From: Haloplanus ruber
GTDB lineage: Archaea > Halobacteriota > Halobacteria > Halobacteriales > Haloferacaceae
Length of the DNA: 64,000 nucleotides
Reading direction: 5' to 3'
NCBI RefSeq assembly: GCF_024494725.1
Contig: NZ_JANHDK010000003.1
Location: 1-64,000, forward strand
Shown: one piece after another, positions 52,067-60,452 of the stretch
Layout of the letters: each line of letters opens with the position of its first letter
Numbering within the stretch: the stretch's first letter is position 1
The notes under the pieces: generated by a model
Told to the model about the DNA's origin: nothing
Database searches by the model: none
The model's input: the letters and a program-made list of their open reading frames with translations, nothing else
Position numbers and translations under genes: made by a program

Positions 52067-53665
52067 ATGCGGATTCTCGGCATCGAGGGGACGGCGTGGG
52101 CCGCCAGCGCGGCGGTCTACCGGTTCGATCCGGACGCCCCCCTCGACGCCGACGCGGACCCATTCATCGAAACCGACGCCTACCAGCCCGAGAGCGGCGG
52201 CCTTCACCCACGCGAGGCCGCCGAACACATGGGCGAGGCCATCCCCGCCGTCATCGAGGCGGCGCTCGACGCCGCCGACGGCCCCATCGACGCCGTCGCC
52301 TTCTCTCGCGGCCCGGGACTCGGCCCCTGCCTGCGGATCGTCGGCACCGCCGCTCGCGCGCTCGCCGGCACCCTCGACGTGCCCCTGGTCGGCGTCAACC
52401 ACATGATCGCCCACCTCGAAATCGGTCGCCACGGCTCGGGGTTCGACTCGCCGGTCTGTCTGAACGCCAGCGGTGCCAACGCCCACCTGCTCGGCTACCA
52501 CGACGGCCGGTATCGCGTCCTCGGCGAGACGATGGACACCGGTGTGGGCAACGCTCTGGATAAGTTCACCCGTCACGTCGGGTGGTCACACCCCGGTGGT
52601 CCCAAGGTCGAGGCCGCCGCCGCCGACGGCGAGTACGTCGACCTCCCCTACGTGGTCAAGGGCATGGACTTCTCTTTCTCGGGGCTTATGAGCGCCGCCA
52701 AGGACGCTTACGACGAGGGGGCGCCCGTCGAGGACGTCTGTTTCTCTCTCCAGGAGACGACTTTCGCCATGCTGACCGAGGTGGCCGAACGCGCCCTGTC
52801 GCTGACGGGCGCGGACGAACTCGTCCTCGGGGGCGGCGTCGGGCAGAACGACCGCCTGCGGGAGATGCTGACGACGATGTGTGCCGACCGCGACGCCGCG
52901 TTCTACGCGCCCGAGCCACGCTTCCTCCGTGACAACGCCGGCATGATCGCGGTTCTCGGCGCGAAGATGTACGCCGCCGGCGAGACGGTCGCCATCGAGG
53001 ACTCGGCGGTCGACCCCAACTTCCGCCCCGACGCCGCGGCGGTGACCTGGCGTGACGACGAGTCGGTCGTTATCGACCCCGTCGAGCGACCGGAGCGTCA
53101 GGGCGCCGAGGCCGTCGTCACGGTCGGAGACGACCGCGTGACCAAGCGCCGCCTGCCCAAGGCCTACCGCCATCCGGCGCTCGACGAGCGACTTCGCCGA
53201 GAGCGAACGGTCGCGGAGGCTCGTCTGACGAGCGAGGCCCGACGCCACGGCGTCCCGACGCCTGTCGTCCGCGACGTGGACGTTCCCGCCGCGACGCTCA
53301 CACTCGACCGGGTGGGCGACCGCGACCTAGGGGCTGCGCTCACGCCTGCGCGGGCCCGGGCTGTCGGCGAACATCTCGCGACGCTCCACGACGCCGACAT
53401 CGTCCACGGTGATCCGACGGTGCGGAACGTTCGCCTCGGCGACGACCGGGTCTTCCTCATCGACTTCGGCCTCGGGTACCACAGCGGTCACGTCGAGGAC
53501 CACGCCATGGACTGTCACGTCTTCGAGGGGAGCGTGCGAGGCACGGCTGTGGAGACGGACGCTGACGCCGCGCTCACAGCCTTCGAATCGGGGTATGCGG
53601 CCCGCGGCCCCGAGGCCGTGCTCTCACGCCTCCGAGACGTGGAGGGGCGCGGCCGGTATCAGTAA
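52067..53665 (+). CDS. Kae1-Bud32 fusion: tRNA threonylcarbamoyladenosine synthase / kinase
   Basis: A 532-residue fusion. Kae1 (1-325) shows the iron-binding VNHMIAHLEIGR and the ATP site pieces FSRGPGLGPCLR and GGGVGQNDRLREML; it makes t6A37 in tRNA. Bud32 (about 340-532) is a small RIO-like kinase with HGDPTVRNVRL and IDFGLGYHS. Together with Pcc1 and Cgi121 they form the KEOPS complex. The fusion is common in Euryarchaeota. Confidence 0.96.
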   Translation: MRILGIEGTAWAASAAVYRFDPDAPLDADADPFIETDAYQPESGGLHPREAAEHMGEAIPAVIEAALDAADGPIDAVAFSRGPGLGPCLRIVGTAARALAGTLDVPLVGVNHMIAHLEIGRHGSGFDSPVCLNASGANAHLLGYHDGRYRVLGETMDTGVGNALDKFTRHVGWSHPGGPKVEAAAADGEYVDLPYVVKGMDFSFSGLMSAAKDAYDEGAPVEDVCFSLQETTFAMLTEVAERALSLTGADELVLGGGVGQNDRLREMLTTMCADRDAAFYAPEPRFLRDNAGMIAVLGAKMYAAGETVAIEDSAVDPNFRPDAAAVTWRDDESVVIDPVERPERQGAEAVVTVGDDRVTKRRLPKAYRHPALDERLRRERTVAEARLTSEARRHGVPTPVVRDVDVPAATLTLDRVGDRDLGAALTPARARAVGEHLATLHDADIVHGDPTVRNVRLGDDRVFLIDFGLGYHSGHVEDHAMDCHVFEGSVRGTAVETDADAALTAFESGYAARGPEAVLSRLRDVEGRGRYQ

Positions 53666-53887
53666 TTAGTCGGCGTGGATCGGTTGGCACCCCGTGACGC
53701 GCCGCTCGTCGACGAGTGACCGGCAGTCCGGACAGCGAACGCGTCGGTGGCCGGCGACTGTTCGAACGACCCAGTCGCCGTCGAGCGGATTCGTGTGTCC
53801 ACAGTCGGGGCAGAAAAGCGTCGCCTTGCGGCCGTTGTCCCCGTCGGGTGAGGGCCGCGAGGGCGTGGGGGCGGAGGTGTGTTCCAT
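53666..53887 (-). CDS. Small zinc-ribbon protein
   Basis: A 73-residue protein with one zinc ribbon: FCPDCGHTNPLDGDW then RVRCPDCRSLVDERRV, giving two C-x2-C pairs. The ATG at 53887 has a minus-strand AT box (gaattatcc, 53913-53921) 27 bases upstream. It converges with Kae1-Bud32; the stop codons are adjacent. Possibly a nucleic-acid-binding protein. Confidence 0.75.
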   Translation of the reverse strand: MEHTSAPTPSRPSPDGDNGRKATLFCPDCGHTNPLDGDWVVRTVAGHRRVRCPDCRSLVDERRVTGCQPIHAD

Positions 53888-54040
53888 CAACTGTTTGTTG
53901 GTGCTCGTCCCGGATAATTCTGGCGGCTCAGCGTCCAATACGGACGATCATGACTAATTTACCGTGTCGGATCGGTGTCGAGACGCGGCCGGTTCGTGCC
54001 GCCCGGACGGCCCGCCACGGGCCGGGGCACGCTCCGAGCC

Positions 54041-54054
54041 GAAACGATTTATCC
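54041..54054 (+). promoter_or_regulatory. BRE and TATA box for the 54076 gene
   Basis: gaaacgatttatcc contains a BRE-like gaaac and a TATA-like gatttatcc centred 27 bases before the ATG at 54076. It fixes that start over an upstream in-frame ATG at 53950. Confidence 0.6.
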
Positions 54055-54075
54055 CGGGGAGTCGTACCTCCTCCT

Positions 54076-54366
54076 ATGGCCGACAAACCGCAGTCCGGTT
54101 CGATCCTCGGCATCCCGTACAACTTCGAACGCCCGAGCCTCGGGCGCCTGCTCTCCGCCCACTGGAAGCCCGGCGAAGGGATGGTCGTCGAGAAGCCCTT
54201 CGGGATTGGCTACACGCTGAACCTGGCGAACTGGCGCTCCTGGCTGGTCGTCCTCGTCGCCGGTGTCCTGCTCTGGCAGGAGAACGACGGCGGCCTGCGT
54301 CCCGACACCGACACCGACGAGGATGCGGACGGGGACGACCCCGTCGAAGTCGTCGTCGACGACTGA
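54076..54366 (+). CDS. DUF5808-like small membrane-associated protein
   Basis: A 96-residue protein. The part PYNFERPSLGRLLSAHWKPG...VVEKPFGIGYTLNLANW is conserved in a haloarchaeal family I recall as DUF5808; then comes one membrane helix (WLVVLVAGVLLW) and an Asp-rich tail. No function known. It precedes the nuclease-like gene by 13 bases and is probably in the same operon. Confidence 0.75.
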   Translation: MADKPQSGSILGIPYNFERPSLGRLLSAHWKPGEGMVVEKPFGIGYTLNLANWRSWLVVLVAGVLLWQENDGGLRPDTDTDEDADGDDPVEVVVDD

Positions 54367-54379
54367 CTCGGCCGCCAGC

Positions 54380-55342
54380 GTGGACTCGGAGTACGCGTTC
54401 GAACTGACGCTGTGTGCACACCTCGAAGAGCGACGCGACTGGGTGCTCGGCCGTCAGCTCGGCGCCTCGGTTGCCGACCCCGGTGCCCGCGTCGTCGACG
54501 TCTGTGCGGTGGTGCCCGGCCCCGAGTTCGACCGCCGGGCCGCGATCACGCGAGAGACCATCCCGCCGCGGGCCGTCGAGAGCGACGTCGGACCGGGACG
54601 CGCGGTCGACCCGGTCGACGCCTTCGATTGCTCACCCGGCGTCGCCCGACGTACCACCGACCGCGCGGTCGAGGTCGGCTTCTTCGAGGCCGAGCGACGG
54701 GGGAGTCGCCGACACGTCCGGGCGACGGCCCGCTACCCCGACTGGATCGGCCGTCTGATCGGAATCGAGAACAAACCCGACCTCGGCCGGCCGGGCGACC
54801 TGGAGCGCCAACTGCGCCGGGATACCGCTCTCGGCCTCTTTGACGCCGTCGTCCTCGCCACCGAGAGCTACGTCACCGGCGCGCACCTGAACCGCATTCC
54901 CGACTCGGTGGGGGTGTGGCGGTTTTCAGGAGCCGACAGCGACCTGACGGTCGTTCGGGAGCCGACGCCGCTCGCCTCCGACGCTCCGGGGATCGAACCG
55001 CTTGCCGACCACCCGCTCCGGACGGACGTGGCCGTCGTCCCGGCCGCGGCGAAGGCCCGAAAGCGACGTGCCATCGCCGAGCGTGCGTACGGCAAGGGCT
55101 GGCGCCCGGACGCCTACCCTGGCTGTGCGTCGATGTGCCCCACCGACGAGGGGGCGCCCTACTGCGTGGAATTCGACCGAGTCGTCCACCCCGGGAGCGA
55201 CTGTGGCGAGGCGTGTCCTGCCTTCGAGGCCGCCGACCCGCCGACGGTGGACTGCGAGGCGTTGCGGGCCGAGCGGACGCCGTGGGTTGCCGACCCCGAT
55301 GGCGTCGCCCGGCGACAGACGGGGCTCGACCGATTTACCTGA
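54380..55342 (+). CDS. Likely PD-(D/E)XK nuclease with C-terminal cysteine cluster (DUF5787-like)
   Basis: A 320-residue protein. Residues Glu8 (first helix), Asp40 (RVVDVCAV), Glu130-x-Lys132 (GIENKPDL) and Gln144 (DLERQL) fit the order of PD-(D/E)XK nuclease motifs, with a roughly 80-residue insertion between Asp40 and Glu130. Near the end, five cysteines (YPGCASMC, PYCVEF, SDCGEAC) could hold a metal or Fe-S cluster, as in RecB/Cas4-type nucleases. The nuclease role is my inference; annotation elsewhere is as a DUF. GTG start at 54380. Confidence 0.65.
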   Translation: MDSEYAFELTLCAHLEERRDWVLGRQLGASVADPGARVVDVCAVVPGPEFDRRAAITRETIPPRAVESDVGPGRAVDPVDAFDCSPGVARRTTDRAVEVGFFEAERRGSRRHVRATARYPDWIGRLIGIENKPDLGRPGDLERQLRRDTALGLFDAVVLATESYVTGAHLNRIPDSVGVWRFSGADSDLTVVREPTPLASDAPGIEPLADHPLRTDVAVVPAAAKARKRRAIAERAYGKGWRPDAYPGCASMCPTDEGAPYCVEFDRVVHPGSDCGEACPAFEAADPPTVDCEALRAERTPWVADPDGVARRQTGLDRFT

Positions 55343-55371
55343 CTCGGCGTGACGGTCACGACGGCGAGCCG

Positions 55372-55548
55372 TCAGCGGTGGCGCACGAGTGCCGTCACCG
55401 CGGCGACGGCGAGTGCGAGGACGACCCCGGCCGCGGCCGCTCGGCGCGGGTCGGGGCCGCCGAGAAAGAGCGCGGAGACGGCGACCCAGACGAGCACCCC
55501 TGCCAGCCCGCTCGCGGCGCCGCGGCCGAGCGTCGTGACGACGGTCAT
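55372..55548 (-). CDS. Small two-helix membrane protein
   Basis: A 58-residue protein with two hydrophobic helices (11-28 and 36-54) and a basic end. The ATG at 55548 is preceded by a minus-strand AT box (ctttaactc, 55571-55579) 27 bases upstream. No family recognised. It follows the PhnP-like gene on the same strand. Confidence 0.62.
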   Translation of the reverse strand: MTVVTTLGRGAASGLAGVLVWVAVSALFLGGPDPRRAAAAGVVLALAVAAVTALVRHR

Positions 55549-55573
55549 GGCCGGGACTGCGTTCGGCCGGGAG

Positions 55574-56398
55574 TTAAAGGTCGTAGGTCTCGCCGTCGAC
55601 AGCCAACGGCTCCGCGAACGCCTCGTCGGCGGGGTAGAAGTGCGCGAGGTGGACCAGGCGTGTCTGGTCGGCGTCGAGTTCGGCCGCCAGATCGAGTGCG
55701 CCCTCACGGGTCATGTGTTTCGTCCCGAAAGTCCGAGGGACACCCGCTTCGTCGCGGTGTTTCCCGCCGTGCGGGTGGTACGCACAGGACGACGCCGGAA
55801 CGATGGCGTCGGCCAGGAGGAGGTCGGGATCGGCGAGGGCTGTCCGGGTGTCCGCCGGAATCCCGAAGCTCGTGTCGCCGGTGAGCGAACACTTCGCGCC
55901 CGTCTCTGGGTCTTCGATCACGACGCCATAACACAGGAGCGGCGGGTGATCGACGGGGAGAAAGCGCACGTCGAGGCCACAGACACGGAAGCGCTCGTGG
56001 GGGTCGTGGCCGTGGACGCGCACCCGGTCGAGGTAGTCGTACTTTCGGCGGACGGTGTCCGCGACGCTCTCCTCGGTCACCGGGTCGACGACGTCCGTCG
56101 CGTGGACCGGTAGTTCGTCGAACAGGCGGTAGGCGTTGCCGAGACCGTCGAGGTGATCGAAGTGGATATGGGTCACGAGGGCGGCGTCGGGAAGCGGGAC
56201 GTCCCGCGTGAGAAACTGATGCCGGAAGTCGGGGCTGAAATCGATCAGTAGCGATTCGCCGGTTCGGTCGTTCTCGACGTGGACCGAGAACCGCGAGCGC
56301 TCGATATCACGGTCTCGCGCTCGTTCGCAGGTGGCACAGTCACAGCCGACCGTCGGCGTGCCCGTCGTGTCGCCGGTTCCGAGTAGCGTCACCCGCAT
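55574..56398 (-). CDS. PhnP-like metallo-beta-lactamase-fold phosphodiesterase
   Basis: A 274-residue protein with the extra zinc-binding cysteines near the start (GCDCATC) typical of PhnP, the metal motif THIHFDHLDGL, a later GDTSF and the final HLAHFY. PhnP hydrolyses ribosyl cyclic phosphates in phosphonate breakdown, but no other phn genes are here, so the substrate may differ. Confidence 0.85.
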   Translation of the reverse strand: MRVTLLGTGDTTGTPTVGCDCATCERARDRDIERSRFSVHVENDRTGESLLIDFSPDFRHQFLTRDVPLPDAALVTHIHFDHLDGLGNAYRLFDELPVHATDVVDPVTEESVADTVRRKYDYLDRVRVHGHDPHERFRVCGLDVRFLPVDHPPLLCYGVVIEDPETGAKCSLTGDTSFGIPADTRTALADPDLLLADAIVPASSCAYHPHGGKHRDEAGVPRTFGTKHMTREGALDLAAELDADQTRLVHLAHFYPADEAFAEPLAVDGETYDL

Positions 56399-56451
56399 TC
56401 GGCCGGACGTTGCCCGCGAGCGACCTTATCGGCGTCGCTCGGCGGACGGGA

Positions 56452-56655
56452 TCAGCGACGGTGGCCGTGGCCGACGACCAGCGCTGCGGCGTTGAGAGCG
56501 AGGACGGCGCCAACGAGGACCAGATTCACCCCGAGCGCTAGCAGGAGGATAACGACGGGCGGGAGGCTCACGGCGGTCCAGAACGCGGCGGCGCGGACGG
56601 CGGTCCCGGCGCGGGTGGCGGCGGACCGCGCGCCGGCCGAACGGACGGAGGGCAT
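56452..56655 (-). CDS. Small membrane protein
   Basis: A 67-residue protein with a basic start (PSVRSAGARSAATRAG) and two hydrophobic segments (about 24-42 and 44-62), ending GHGHRR. A minus-strand T-rich box (ggcttttgc, 56682-56690) 27-30 bases upstream supports ATG 56655. No family recognised. Confidence 0.6.
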   Translation of the reverse strand: MPSVRSAGARSAATRAGTAVRAAAFWTAVSLPPVVILLLALGVNLVLVGAVLALNAAALVVGHGHRR

Positions 56656-56725
56656 CGGTAGCGGTACTCGGCACGGAAGAGGCAAAAGCCTGTGCAACGC
56701 TCAAATGATCGCTTGTGTGTCCGCG

Positions 56726-59179
56726 TCACGACCCGCCGTCGGCGACGGCGGCCGGCCCAGGATCGGGCGTCTCCGCGCCGCCGGTTCCTCCGGGGGTCGT
56801 CTCGCTCCGCTCACCGGCGTCGATATCGCCGAATCCGCGGGCCGAGTTCGCGACCACCAGCAGGCTGCTCGCCCCCATGGCGACGGCGGCGACGAGGGGG
56901 TCGAGCGCGCCGACCAGCGCCACCGGAACGGCGACGGCGTTGTACAGGAACGCCCACCCGAGGTTCTGCCGGAGCCGCCGTCGTGTCGCCGCGGTCAGGT
57001 CGAACACCTGCGGGACCGTCGCTAGGTCGTCAGTGGTGACGACGGCGTCGGCCGCGTCGGCGGCGAGGCGGGTCCCACCCTCCATCGAAATCCCGAGATC
57101 CGCGGCCGCAAGCGCCGGCGCGTCGTTGCTCCCGTCACCGACCATCACGGTCGTTCCGTCCCGGCCGAGGCGCTCGACCACGCTCGCTTTCGCCTCCGGA
57201 CGGACGTTCGCGAAGACGTCGTCGACGGCGGGATGCTCGCGGAAGCGCGCGGCCGCCGCCTCGCCGTCGCCGGTGAGGACGACCACCTGCTCGACTGTCT
57301 CGCCGACCGCCGCGACGACCGACTCCCACTCCGGCCGCGGACGGTCGCCGACGACGAGAACGCCCCGGACGTCACCGTCCCACCCGACGTACGCGGGGAT
57401 CTGTCCGGCATCGACCGCCCGCTCGTAGCGCTCGCGGTAGCGGTCGGGCACCGTCGCGTCCGCGAACAGCGCGGCGCGGCCGACGGTCACCCGGTCGCCC
57501 TCGATCACACCACCGACACCGCGACCGGGGTAGCGCTCGAACTCCTCGACCGGCGCGTCGACCGGGTCGACCGCCTCGCCGACCGCCTCGCTCATCGGAT
57601 GGTCGGCGAACGCCTCGACGGCTGCCGCGCGGGCGAGCGCCGTCTCGTCGCCGACGGCGTCGTGGAGGCGCATCTCCCCGGTCGTCAGCGTCCCCGTCTT
57701 GTCGAAGGCGATTACGTCCGCCTGGGTCGCCCGCTCGAAGACGTCGCCCTCGGCGATCACGACACCGCGGTCGAGCGCCTCGCGGACGCCCGCGGCGACA
57801 GCTAGCGGCGTCGCCAGCCCCAGCGCGCACGGACACGACACCACGAGCACTGCCAGGCCGGTCAGGAAGGCGTCGGTCGGCGCCGCACCGAGCGCGAGGT
57901 GGACGGCAAACGCCGCGGCGGCGAGGAGCAGGACAACCGGGACGAACACCGCAGCGAGGCGGTCTGCGAGGCGCTGGACGCCGGATCGCGAACTCCGGAC
58001 GCGCCAGAGGGTGGTCACCAGGCGGTCGAGCGTGCTCGACTCCGCGGCCTCGATCACGATTCCACCGTCGGTCACGAGGCCGCCGCCGATCACCTCCTCG
58101 CCCGCGCTCCGGCGCACGGGGACGGACTCGCCGGTGACGAGCGACTCGTCGACGGCGGCGGTTCCCTCGATCACCCGGCCGTCGACCGGCACCCGGTCGC
58201 CCGCGCCGACGAGCAGTTCGTCGCCGGGGTCGACCGCCGCGACCGGCACCGTCTCCTCGCCGTCGGCGGTACGGCGGCGCGCCTCGTCGACCCGGCTCTC
58301 CGTGAGTTCGGTCAGCCGCCCCGTCGCTCGCTCTTTCAGGCGCGTCTCGTAATAGCCGCCCAACGTGACCACGAGGACGACGACAGTCGTGATGTCGAAG
58401 TAGACCTCCGTCCCGCCGACCAGGAGCGTCGCGGTGCTGTAGACGTAGGCGGTGCCGGCCGCGAGCGCGACCAGTAGGTCCATGTTCGGCCGCCCGGCCC
58501 GCAGGCTGACGTACGCCCCCCGGAGGATCGGGTAGCCGGTGTAGCCGAGAACGATGCTCGTCATCACCCAGACGTTCCAGAGGAGGTAGTCGCCGGCGGC
58601 GCCCGTCACGTCGAACAGGAGTCGGTCGGGGGCGACGCCGAAATAGGCGGGGTACAGAAAGAGGACGTACCACGCCATCGTCATCATGCCGAAGAAGCCA
58701 CCAATGATCAGGCGGCCGACCGTCTCGGTGGTGTCGTCCTCGCCGTCCTCGTCGATGGCCCGGGCGCGGTAGCCCGCGCCGGAAAGGAGCGGCGGCAGGT
58801 CGTCCGTCGCGAGGCTGTCCGGATCGTAGGTCACCCGAACCAGGTTCGAGGGGTACGACGCCGCCGCCGCGACGACGCCTGGCTGATCCTCGGCGCGGGA
58901 TTCGAGAAACGCCTCGCAGGTCGCACAGTGCATCCCGTCGACGGCGACGAACGCAGTCTCCGTCTCCTCGTCCGCGTCGACTTCGGTCTCCGTGTCGTCG
59001 GTCGTCAGCGCCGCCCGCAGGTCGTCGGGGTCGGTCGCCGCGGCCGTCCGGTCGTCGTCCATCGCGGTTAGCTGTCGGGCCACCTCCAGACAGCCTCGAC
59101 AGCAGAAGGATCCTTCCACGTCCGCGTCGGTAACGGGCGGGTCGGGCGTCGGCAGGTCACAGAGCGTACAGGACGTCAT
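56726..59179 (-). CDS. Copper-translocating P1B-type ATPase, FixI/CcoI type
   Basis: An 817-residue pump. The N-terminus has the cysteine-rich domain of FixI/CcoI pumps (CTLCDLP ... GSFCCRGC), then an HMA domain with GMHCATC, eight helices with the metal site SCPCALGL, the phosphorylation site DKTGTLT, DHPMSEA and VGDGSNDAPALA. CcoI/FixI pumps export copper for insertion in heme-copper oxidases. Being back to back with a ba3-type oxidase operon supports this job. It overlaps the SafE-like gene by four bases. ATG 59179 chosen; the longer frame is antisense to that gene. Confidence 0.94.
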   Translation of the reverse strand: MTSCTLCDLPTPDPPVTDADVEGSFCCRGCLEVARQLTAMDDDRTAAATDPDDLRAALTTDDTETEVDADEETETAFVAVDGMHCATCEAFLESRAEDQPGVVAAAASYPSNLVRVTYDPDSLATDDLPPLLSGAGYRARAIDEDGEDDTTETVGRLIIGGFFGMMTMAWYVLFLYPAYFGVAPDRLLFDVTGAAGDYLLWNVWVMTSIVLGYTGYPILRGAYVSLRAGRPNMDLLVALAAGTAYVYSTATLLVGGTEVYFDITTVVVLVVTLGGYYETRLKERATGRLTELTESRVDEARRRTADGEETVPVAAVDPGDELLVGAGDRVPVDGRVIEGTAAVDESLVTGESVPVRRSAGEEVIGGGLVTDGGIVIEAAESSTLDRLVTTLWRVRSSRSGVQRLADRLAAVFVPVVLLLAAAAFAVHLALGAAPTDAFLTGLAVLVVSCPCALGLATPLAVAAGVREALDRGVVIAEGDVFERATQADVIAFDKTGTLTTGEMRLHDAVGDETALARAAAVEAFADHPMSEAVGEAVDPVDAPVEEFERYPGRGVGGVIEGDRVTVGRAALFADATVPDRYRERYERAVDAGQIPAYVGWDGDVRGVLVVGDRPRPEWESVVAAVGETVEQVVVLTGDGEAAAARFREHPAVDDVFANVRPEAKASVVERLGRDGTTVMVGDGSNDAPALAAADLGISMEGGTRLAADAADAVVTTDDLATVPQVFDLTAATRRRLRQNLGWAFLYNAVAVPVALVGALDPLVAAVAMGASSLLVVANSARGFGDIDAGERSETTPGGTGGAETPDPGPAAVADGGS

Positions 59180-60015
59180 CCGAGGGGTTGGTAGACCGGA
59201 ATCGGTGGATGCGGGAGGGTGATCCCAAAGAGCATCAGTCCGTGCGCCAGCGGCAAGTAGCCCAGGGCGACGAACGCGACACCGAGAGCGCGGTGGAGTC
59301 CTACCCGGTGCCCCGTATCGAGCGACTGAAAGACGGTGCCGTACGCGAGCAGCGTCGGCACGGTTCCGATCCCCAGTACGGCGAGCGACAGCGCCCCGCG
59401 GACGGGGGAGCCGACGGCGAAGGCATAGAGGTAGGCCGGATAGAGCAACGGACAGGGGAGGACCCCGTGGAGCGCACCGAGGGCGACGATCCGCGGGCCA
59501 CCCACCCACGCGTCGACGCGAGTCGTGACCGCGCCGTACACCCGCGAGAAGGCGTCGCCCACGAGGGGGATCGACACGCCGTGGCCGACAGAGCCACGAA
59601 ACAGGTAGCCCACTCCGGTGAAGACGATGAACCCGCCGGCGAGAATCCCCGTGACCGCGCGTACGTCAGTCGCGACGGTTGCGACGGCCGCGACGTCGAA
59701 GAGGGTTGCCCCAAGCGCCCCCATCAGCGCGCCGATGGCGGCGTAACTGAGGGTTCGCCCGGCGTTGAAGAGCAGATGTTGGCGCACGTCAATCGGGCGG
59801 ACACGCCCCGCCTCGGCGCCGAGGCGGTCGGCGTACAGCGTGACGAGCGGGCCACACATTCCGAGACAGTGGGCGCCGCCCAGGGCGCCGATGGCGAGAA
59901 ATACGAGGAGTCCCGGATCGCTCGCTGCGGCGGCGGCTGCGGTGCCAGCGGCGCTCCCCTCGGTCGCGGCGGCGGCGTTCGTGACGGCGGCCGCGATACC
60001 GACGAGCGGGTGCAT
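59176..60015 (-). CDS. SafE/UreH/DsbD-like membrane protein
   Basis: A 279-residue membrane protein with about six to seven helices and the family motifs GGAHCLGMCGPLV and HGVLPCPLLYPAYLYA. The paired Cys and Met/His in the membrane make it a good candidate for copper or thiol handling in oxidase assembly; homologues sit beside ccoI-type genes in bacteria. It is encoded between a small membrane protein and the copper ATPase in one operon. A GTG at 60018 directly before the ATG is possible. Confidence 0.88.
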   Translation of the reverse strand: MHPLVGIAAAVTNAAAATEGSAAGTAAAAAASDPGLLVFLAIGALGGAHCLGMCGPLVTLYADRLGAEAGRVRPIDVRQHLLFNAGRTLSYAAIGALMGALGATLFDVAAVATVATDVRAVTGILAGGFIVFTGVGYLFRGSVGHGVSIPLVGDAFSRVYGAVTTRVDAWVGGPRIVALGALHGVLPCPLLYPAYLYAFAVGSPVRGALSLAVLGIGTVPTLLAYGTVFQSLDTGHRVGLHRALGVAFVALGYLPLAHGLMLFGITLPHPPIPVYQPLG

Positions 60016-60018
60016 CAC

Positions 60019-60204
60019 CTACGAGGACGCGGCGGTGCCCTTGACCGTCGACTCGCTGGGAAGAAACATCACGTACACGCTCGCGGCGATGAGAACGACG
60101 TTGACGAGCGACACCGCCGCGATAGATTCGATCGACAGCGTGTACGCCGCGACCGGGAGCAACGCGAGCAGAGCGACGAGCGATGCAGTGCGAACGGAAG
60201 CCAT
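60019..60204 (-). CDS. Small two-helix membrane protein, candidate CbaE-like oxidase part
   Basis: A 61-residue protein with two hydrophobic helices (7-22 and 28-50). It is divergent from the oxidase operon and first in the operon with the copper pump. A minus-strand AT box (agttattagttc, 60224-60235) is 27 bases upstream of the ATG. In haloarchaea small membrane subunits such as CbaE accompany ba3 oxidase; identity is a guess from place and size. Confidence 0.55.
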   Translation of the reverse strand: MASVRTASLVALLALLPVAAYTLSIESIAAVSLVNVVLIAASVYVMFLPSESTVKGTAASS

Positions 60205-60223
60205 ACCGGCAATATCGCTCTGT

Positions 60224-60235
60224 AGAACTAATAAC
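60224..60235 (-). promoter_or_regulatory. TATA-like box of the copper pump operon
   Basis: Minus-strand agttattagttc centred 27 bases before ATG 60204. It lies 40 bases from the plus-strand TATA box of the oxidase operon, so the two operons share one 100-base regulatory space. Between them is ccgtt (60241-60245) with aacgg (60262-60266), a possible inverted-repeat operator. Confidence 0.5.
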
Positions 60236-60270
60236 TGCCGCCGTTATTCCAGCGTTCCGAAAACGGGATC

Positions 60271-60280
60271 TCAATTTATG
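60271..60280 (+). promoter_or_regulatory. TATA-like box of the ba3 oxidase operon
   Basis: tcaatttatg is centred about 29 bases before an ATG at 60306 and about 173 bases before the first recognised oxidase gene. Transcription starting at 60303-60306 would give a leaderless 48-codon frame or a 145-base leader. Confidence 0.5.
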
Positions 60281-60305
60281 TAATAGAAGGTCCCTGTTCG
60301 CAGGT

Positions 60306-60452
60306 ATGGTCGCATTCGACGGTGACGAACGGTTCGTCGGCCAGTGGTACGGGGGTGTACACGCGCGCCGGCAGGGATGGCGGAGGCCATCGCCCGGCCG
60401 GTCACGTCCAACGGACGTGGCGTGTGACGACCACAGGGGGGCACCGGCATGA
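60306..60452 (+). CDS. Candidate 48-codon leader ORF before the halocyanin-fusion gene
   Basis: ATG 60306 is where a leaderless transcript from the box at 60271 should begin. The 48-codon frame ends with TGA inside the ATG of the next gene (ATGA, 60449-60452), the arrangement for coupled translation. The first 18 codons use normal haloarchaeal codons; the rest (HARRQGWRRPSPGRSRPTD) is basic and atypical. It may control the next gene rather than make a useful protein. Confidence 0.35.
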   Translation: MVAFDGDERFVGQWYGGVHARRQGWRRPSPGRSRPTDVACDDHRGAPA

